Assembly: GCA_947508055.1 (NCBI GenBank) | Contig: CANNRR010000025.1 | Coordinates: 1-32,113, forward strand | Direction of reading: 5' to 3' | DNA length: 32,113 nt | Source of the DNA: Burkholderiales bacterium | Lineage (GTDB): Bacteria > Pseudomonadota > Gammaproteobacteria > Burkholderiales > Burkholderiaceae_C | In this document: positions 29,346 through 32,113 of the stretch, one piece after another | How the letters are laid out: each line of letters opens with the position of its first letter | How positions within the stretch are numbered: the first letter of the stretch is position 1 | Notes under the pieces: model-generated | What the model was told of the DNA's origin: nothing | What the model saw: only the letters and a program-made list of their open reading frames with translations | The model's database searches: none | Position numbers and translations under genes: made by a program

Positions 29346-29660
29346 TGGTGCCTGAGACCGGAATCGAACCGGTACGCCCGTTATTCACGAAGCGGCGGAT
29401 TTTCTTCACACTACGGTTTTCACCGCCGACCGAGGTCGTTCGTGCGCTGGACTATGCCTTGACCGTTGCGTTTTCGCTTTAGGTCCGCGCCGTCTAGTCT
29501 CTACACCTTCACGACCATCGCTGGCCGAGCTTGGCTCGGTGTTGCCTCGATCGTCTCGATCAGGGGTTTCGCCGAATTTGACGCGATTCACTCGGGAACT
29601 TTCGCCGCCCGGTGCTCAATTTATTAAGTCCGATGTGTCTACCTATTTCACCACTCAGGC
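29346..29660 (-). tRNA. tRNA-Leu(UAA) split by a group I intron
   Basis: The 5' exon is 29660-29626 (35 nt) and the 3' exon 29403-29346 (58 nt including CCA). Joined, they give acceptor GCCTGAG/CTCAGGC, a D-arm with GTAGAC, an anticodon stem (GGA/TCC core) with loop CTTAAAA (anticodon TAA, read as leucine), a long variable arm of 21 nt as in class II tRNAs, T-arm ACCGG-TTCGATT-CCGGT, discriminator A and encoded CCA. The break is after U34, the site used by cyanobacterial and plastid tRNA-Leu(UAA) introns. The outermost anticodon-stem pair (T/C) is mismatched. Ordinary tRNA finders would probably miss this gene because of the 222-nt insert. Confidence 0.92.
29404..29625 (-). ncRNA. Group I self-splicing intron (ORF-less, 222 nt) in tRNA-Leu anticodon
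   Basis: On the minus strand the core elements read in order: P, AAATTCGGCGAAACC (29579-29565); Q, CCGAGCCAAGC (29539-29529); R, GTGTAGAGACTAGACGGC (29506-29489); S, AAGGCATAGTCC (29460-29449). P7 forms from GACTA (29499-29495) and TAGTC (29454-29450), making the guanosine site. P8 is GACC/GGTC (29485-29482 with 29464-29461). In P1 the exon end CUU pairs with the guide GAG (29617-29615), leaving the expected U.G at the splice site. The intron ends in G (29404, omega-G). A P9-region hairpin has a GAAA tetraloop. P, R and S closely match my memory of the Azoarcus tRNA-Ile intron, so subgroup IC3 is likely. There is no room for a homing endonuclease. Confidence 0.93.
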
Positions 29661-29671
29661 CCAAGTTGGGC

Positions 29672-29677
29672 ATTCTA
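29672..29677 (-). promoter_or_regulatory. Candidate -10 element of the intron-containing tRNA-Leu
   Basis: TAGAAT on the minus strand ends 11 bases before the tRNA 5' end, so the 5' leader would be only a few bases. The -35 region is weak (TTACGC at 16 spacing). The bases between it and the tRNA (GCCCAA, C, TTGGGC) form a small palindrome that includes the first tRNA bases. Confidence 0.45.
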
Positions 29678-29816
29678 CCCGTGTGTAAATCGTGCGTAAC
29701 TTGGAGCACAATCGCCCACCAAGTGATCGGGGTCAAACACAAGCCAACACAAGTCACGCCAACGGAAAAGTGGGGTTAAGATGTGTTCAAACAAGCTACT
29801 TGGTGTTGGGTCTTGA

Positions 29817-29873
29817 CTTAAAGACCGCCGCTTCGTGAATAGCGGGCGTACCGGTTCGATTCTGGTCTCGGCA
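29817..29873 (+). pseudogene. Inverted, intron-less 3' half of tRNA-Leu(UAA)
   Basis: From CTTAAAG in the anticodon loop to GGCA at the acceptor end, this plus-strand sequence repeats the joined exon sequence of the split tRNA-Leu. I count four substitutions and a one-base deletion in about 55 positions, and the intron is absent. No 5' half precedes it and CCA is lost (TCG follows), so it is not a working tRNA. The T-arm still pairs through a G.U. Confidence 0.8.
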
Positions 29874-29923
29874 TCGTAGATATTTTCAAGCAGTATTGCT
29901 CTTTCAGTAGCTACACTCCAACT

Positions 29924-30556
29924 ATGCCACGCTACAACGCTCCATTTGAAATCCATGTCCATGGTCAGGTGACATTGCGCAAGGATGTGCGCTTTGAGCA
30001 TCTTCAGGACGCGCTTAAGCCACTATGGAAATATGCGGGGGCACGGTCGCTCTCAGATGGGGCCAATAGCGTCTATGAGGATGAACCAGGAATTAAACTG
30101 GATGCCGATGAACATTTGCTCCAGATGTGCTGGACCGTGGCGGGTGACCACGATTTTCGACAGACTTTGGATGAGTTCTGTATGAACTTGAACGAGATTG
30201 CGGATGCTGGTGCAGCCATTGAAGTGACGTTTTATGACACCGATTTTGACGAGGAAGATGGTCCGCCGGGAACTGAATCAAGAGATGACTTTGTAATGTT
30301 ATTCGTCGGTCCCAATCCGGCTGCCATCATGCAGGTCCAGCGAGATTTGTTGGTGCAAGATGTGATCGGTTTGATGGAACGGCATTTTGATGGAGCCGAA
30401 TTAAGTGGGGTGATCGGTGAAGTCGATAAATTATTCGCCCAAAGGTTTGATGCTCTGGTCAGTTCGCTGGCGCTTGGCAAGCCTCCTAACGGGTCTGGTG
30501 GCAATTATGGCGGTGGGCACGGTGGCGGGGGGCGTAAACCACGCCACTTGCACTGA
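29924..30556 (+). CDS. Conserved hypothetical protein (possibly DUF6806 family)
   Basis: This is a 210-aa soluble, acidic protein with no signal peptide or membrane helix. It opens MPRYNAPFEIHVHGQVTLRKDV and contains HLLQMCWTVAGDHDFRQTLDEFC, an acidic patch (YDTDFDEED) and QVQRDLLVQDVIGLMERHFDG. The tail is Gly-rich and basic (GGGHGGGGRKPRHLH). I recall similar proteins widely in Burkholderiales under a DUF6806-type name, but function is unknown. ATG 29924 is the only good start; no clear ribosome-binding site precedes it. The tRNA fragment at 29817-29873 lies just upstream, and the HD-GYP gene follows after 99 bp. Confidence 0.8.
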   Translation: MPRYNAPFEIHVHGQVTLRKDVRFEHLQDALKPLWKYAGARSLSDGANSVYEDEPGIKLDADEHLLQMCWTVAGDHDFRQTLDEFCMNLNEIADAGAAIEVTFYDTDFDEEDGPPGTESRDDFVMLFVGPNPAAIMQVQRDLLVQDVIGLMERHFDGAELSGVIGEVDKLFAQRFDALVSSLALGKPPNGSGGNYGGGHGGGGRKPRHLH

Positions 30557-30655
30557 AACTGGCGTGGACATGATGCGGGACCGTTGGTGCGCAAGGTTGC
30601 TCTGGGCTTTACAGCAGTGGAACTGCGGAAGTTCTGCAATACGAGTGAAGTCTAG

Positions 30656-31894
30656 ATGCTAAAGAAAATTTCAGTTGAACAGCTCTTGGTCGGGATGCAT
30701 CTCAAGGAGTTTTGTGGATCCTGGATGGAGCACCCGTTCTGGCGGACGGGTTTTGTGCTGGTTGATCCGAAAGATATAGCGACTATTCTAGGCAGTAGCA
30801 TCAAGGAAGTCTGGATTGACGCTAGTAAGGGCCTGGACGTACCTCAAGGTCAGTCGGCCATCTCCGAAGCTGAGTCGGAAGCTCAAGTTGATGCGCAACT
30901 GCAACTGGCCGGCGAAGAAAAGCGCGAGTTGTCGCCGGCGTCCATCGGCATTGAAATTGAGCGGGCGGCAAAGATCTGCTTCCAATCCAAACAGGCTGTC
31001 ATTTCAATGTTCGAGGAAGCCCGCATGGGCAAAGCCGTTGACACGGGTGGCGCACGACAATTGGTCGAGGAAATTTCAGATTCAGTCGCTCGTAATCCGG
31101 GAGCACTGATCAGCCTAGCACGGCTCAAAACAGTGGACGACTATACCTACATGCATTCCGTCGCTGTTTGCGCGATGATGGTTGGACTTGCCAAGCAACT
31201 CGGGTTCGATGAGGCGCAGACCAGACTGGCCGGGATGGCTGGATTGATGCACGATTTAGGCAAGGCGCTCATGCCGATGGAGGTGTTGAATAAGCCAGGC
31301 AAGTTGACTGAGGCGGAGTTCAACATCATCAAGACGCACCCAGCTGAAGGGCATCGCATGTTGCTGGCCGGGCGCGATGTAAGTCCGGTGGTGCTGGATG
31401 TTTGTTTGCATCACCACGAAAAAACGGATGGGTCAGGTTATCCCAAAGGCCTTAAGGCTGATCAAATTAGCCTGTTCGCGAAGATGGGTGCTGTTTGCGA
31501 TGTGTATGACGCCATCACTTCCAATCGTCCATACAAATCAGGATGGGACCCGGCGGAGTCCTTGCGTAGGATGGCCGAATGGGCAAACGGCCACTTTGAT
31601 GGAAAAGTGTTCCAAGCCTTTGTGAAAAGCTTGGGGATTTATCCGGTTGGTTCTTTGGTCAAGCTGACCTCGGGGCGACTGGGTGTCGTCGTGGAGCAGA
31701 CCGGGAAGTCCCTCACCACTCCATCGGTCAAGGTTTTTTTCTCGACGAAATCGAATATGCGGATTGTTCCGGAGGTCATTGATCTATCTCAGCCGGGCGG
31801 AGTCGAAAAAATCGTGAGCCGTGAAGACCCAGCCAAATGGAAATTTTCCGATCTCAATGAGCTGTGGTCAGGGTTGAATAAAACCTCGTGGTGA
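30656..31894 (+). CDS. HD-GYP domain c-di-GMP phosphodiesterase with DUF3391
   Basis: HD-GYP proteins hydrolyse the second messenger cyclic di-GMP and so favour motility over biofilm. The N-terminal region (ISVEQLLVGMHLKEFCGSWMEHPFW) is a DUF3391 domain. The HD-GYP core has HSVAVCAMMVGLAKQLG, the metal pair in MHDLGK (about residue 197), HPAEGHRML, and HHEKTDGSGYP (about residue 251), followed by CDVYDAITSNRPYK. All key residues appear intact, so activity is likely. The C-terminus adds a small beta-rich segment (LVKLTSGRLGVVVEQ). 412 aa, cytoplasmic. Confidence 0.93.
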   Translation: MLKKISVEQLLVGMHLKEFCGSWMEHPFWRTGFVLVDPKDIATILGSSIKEVWIDASKGLDVPQGQSAISEAESEAQVDAQLQLAGEEKRELSPASIGIEIERAAKICFQSKQAVISMFEEARMGKAVDTGGARQLVEEISDSVARNPGALISLARLKTVDDYTYMHSVAVCAMMVGLAKQLGFDEAQTRLAGMAGLMHDLGKALMPMEVLNKPGKLTEAEFNIIKTHPAEGHRMLLAGRDVSPVVLDVCLHHHEKTDGSGYPKGLKADQISLFAKMGAVCDVYDAITSNRPYKSGWDPAESLRRMAEWANGHFDGKVFQAFVKSLGIYPVGSLVKLTSGRLGVVVEQTGKSLTTPSVKVFFSTKSNMRIVPEVIDLSQPGGVEKIVSREDPAKWKFSDLNELWSGLNKTSW

Positions 31895-31898
31895 GGTA

Positions 31899-31926
31899 CA
31901 AAACGGCGAAATTCGTACCGTTTTGC
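31899..31926 (+). terminator. Terminator after the HD-GYP gene
   Basis: CAAAACGG (31899-31906) pairs perfectly with CCGTTTTG (31918-31925), with CGAA/TTCG possible inside. It starts 5 bases after the stop codon. The T tract is part of the stem, so strength is uncertain. Nothing else is recognised between 31927 and 32047. Confidence 0.5.
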
Positions 31927-32047
31927 TGGGATGTAGTTGTTGTGGAACACGCGCAAGATGGTGAGCATTTTTTCCGGGAGGACCGCACCCTTTCTATGGC
32001 TAGGAAGGTGAGAACGGGAACCACGCCAATACTCCCGCGAAAATATC

Positions 32048-32113
32048 TCAGATACCGCTGGCCTTGCGTTGCTCCACCCGATACGCCGGCAACCCCGCCA
32101 GCATGCGCCGACC
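32048..32113 (-). CDS. 3' end of an unidentified minus-strand gene
   Basis: The last 66 bases read on minus as GRRMLAGLPAYRVEQRKASGI then TGA. The residue pattern and codon use look like a genuine C-terminus, but 21 residues do not identify a family and the rest lies outside the window. Confidence 0.4.
   Translation of the reverse strand, partial: GRRMLAGLPAYRVEQRKASGI

Noticed and set aside
29404-29625. A group II intron or a pre-tRNA bulge-helix-bulge intron as an alternative
   Set aside because: The sequence has group I P, Q, R, S elements and omega-G, and lacks the group II GUGYG start and domain V.

Overview
The window is a chromosomal segment of a betaproteobacterium, most likely Burkholderiales/Comamonadaceae (Rhodoferax/Polaromonas-like). 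This is inferred from the protein sequences and from the gene order rpsB-tsf-pyrH-frr-uppS-cdsA-dxr-rseP-bamA-skp-lpxD-fabZ-lpxA-lpxB-rnhB, followed by carA-leuE-carB-greA. The phaR-type regulator suggests a polyhydroxyalkanoate producer. Nearly all of 1-28,200 is conserved housekeeping sequence.

Layout. 1-2,260: 3' part of tRNA-Val(GAC) with its terminator, phaR, rimO, a bidirectional terminator and tRNA-Leu(CAG) on the minus strand. 2,311-6,959: rnr on plus, convergent with a minus-strand pair (MBL-fold hydrolase, then nnr). 7,113-22,256: a long plus-strand run covering translation (rpsB, tsf, frr), UMP kinase (pyrH), lipid carrier and phospholipid synthesis (uppS, cdsA), isoprenoid precursor (dxr), envelope proteolysis and outer-membrane assembly (rseP, bamA, skp), lipid A synthesis (lpxD, fabZ, lpxA, lpxB), then rnhB and a TrmH-family methyltransferase. 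Many genes overlap or abut, so they are probably co-transcribed. 22,299-28,208: carA, a LeuE-type exporter, carB and greA, with structured leaders before carA and greA.

28,209-29,923 is different: about 1.7 kb with no convincing protein gene but several tRNA-derived pieces. The main discovery is a split tRNA-Leu(UAA) gene on the minus strand (29,346-29,660). It is interrupted in the anticodon, after U34, by a 222-nt ORF-less group I intron (29,404-29,625). The P, Q, R and S core elements, the P1 U.G splice site and the terminal omega-G can all be read in the sequence and resemble the Azoarcus and cyanobacterial tRNA introns. Nearby are an inverted intron-less copy of the 3' half of this same tRNA (29,817-29,873) and another tRNA 3' half (28,382-28,426). 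Both are cut at the anticodon loop, which suggests past integration by tRNA-targeting elements or rearrangement.

29,924-31,894: a conserved hypothetical gene and a c-di-GMP phosphodiesterase (DUF3391 plus HD-GYP). The window ends in what looks like the 3' end of a minus-strand gene.
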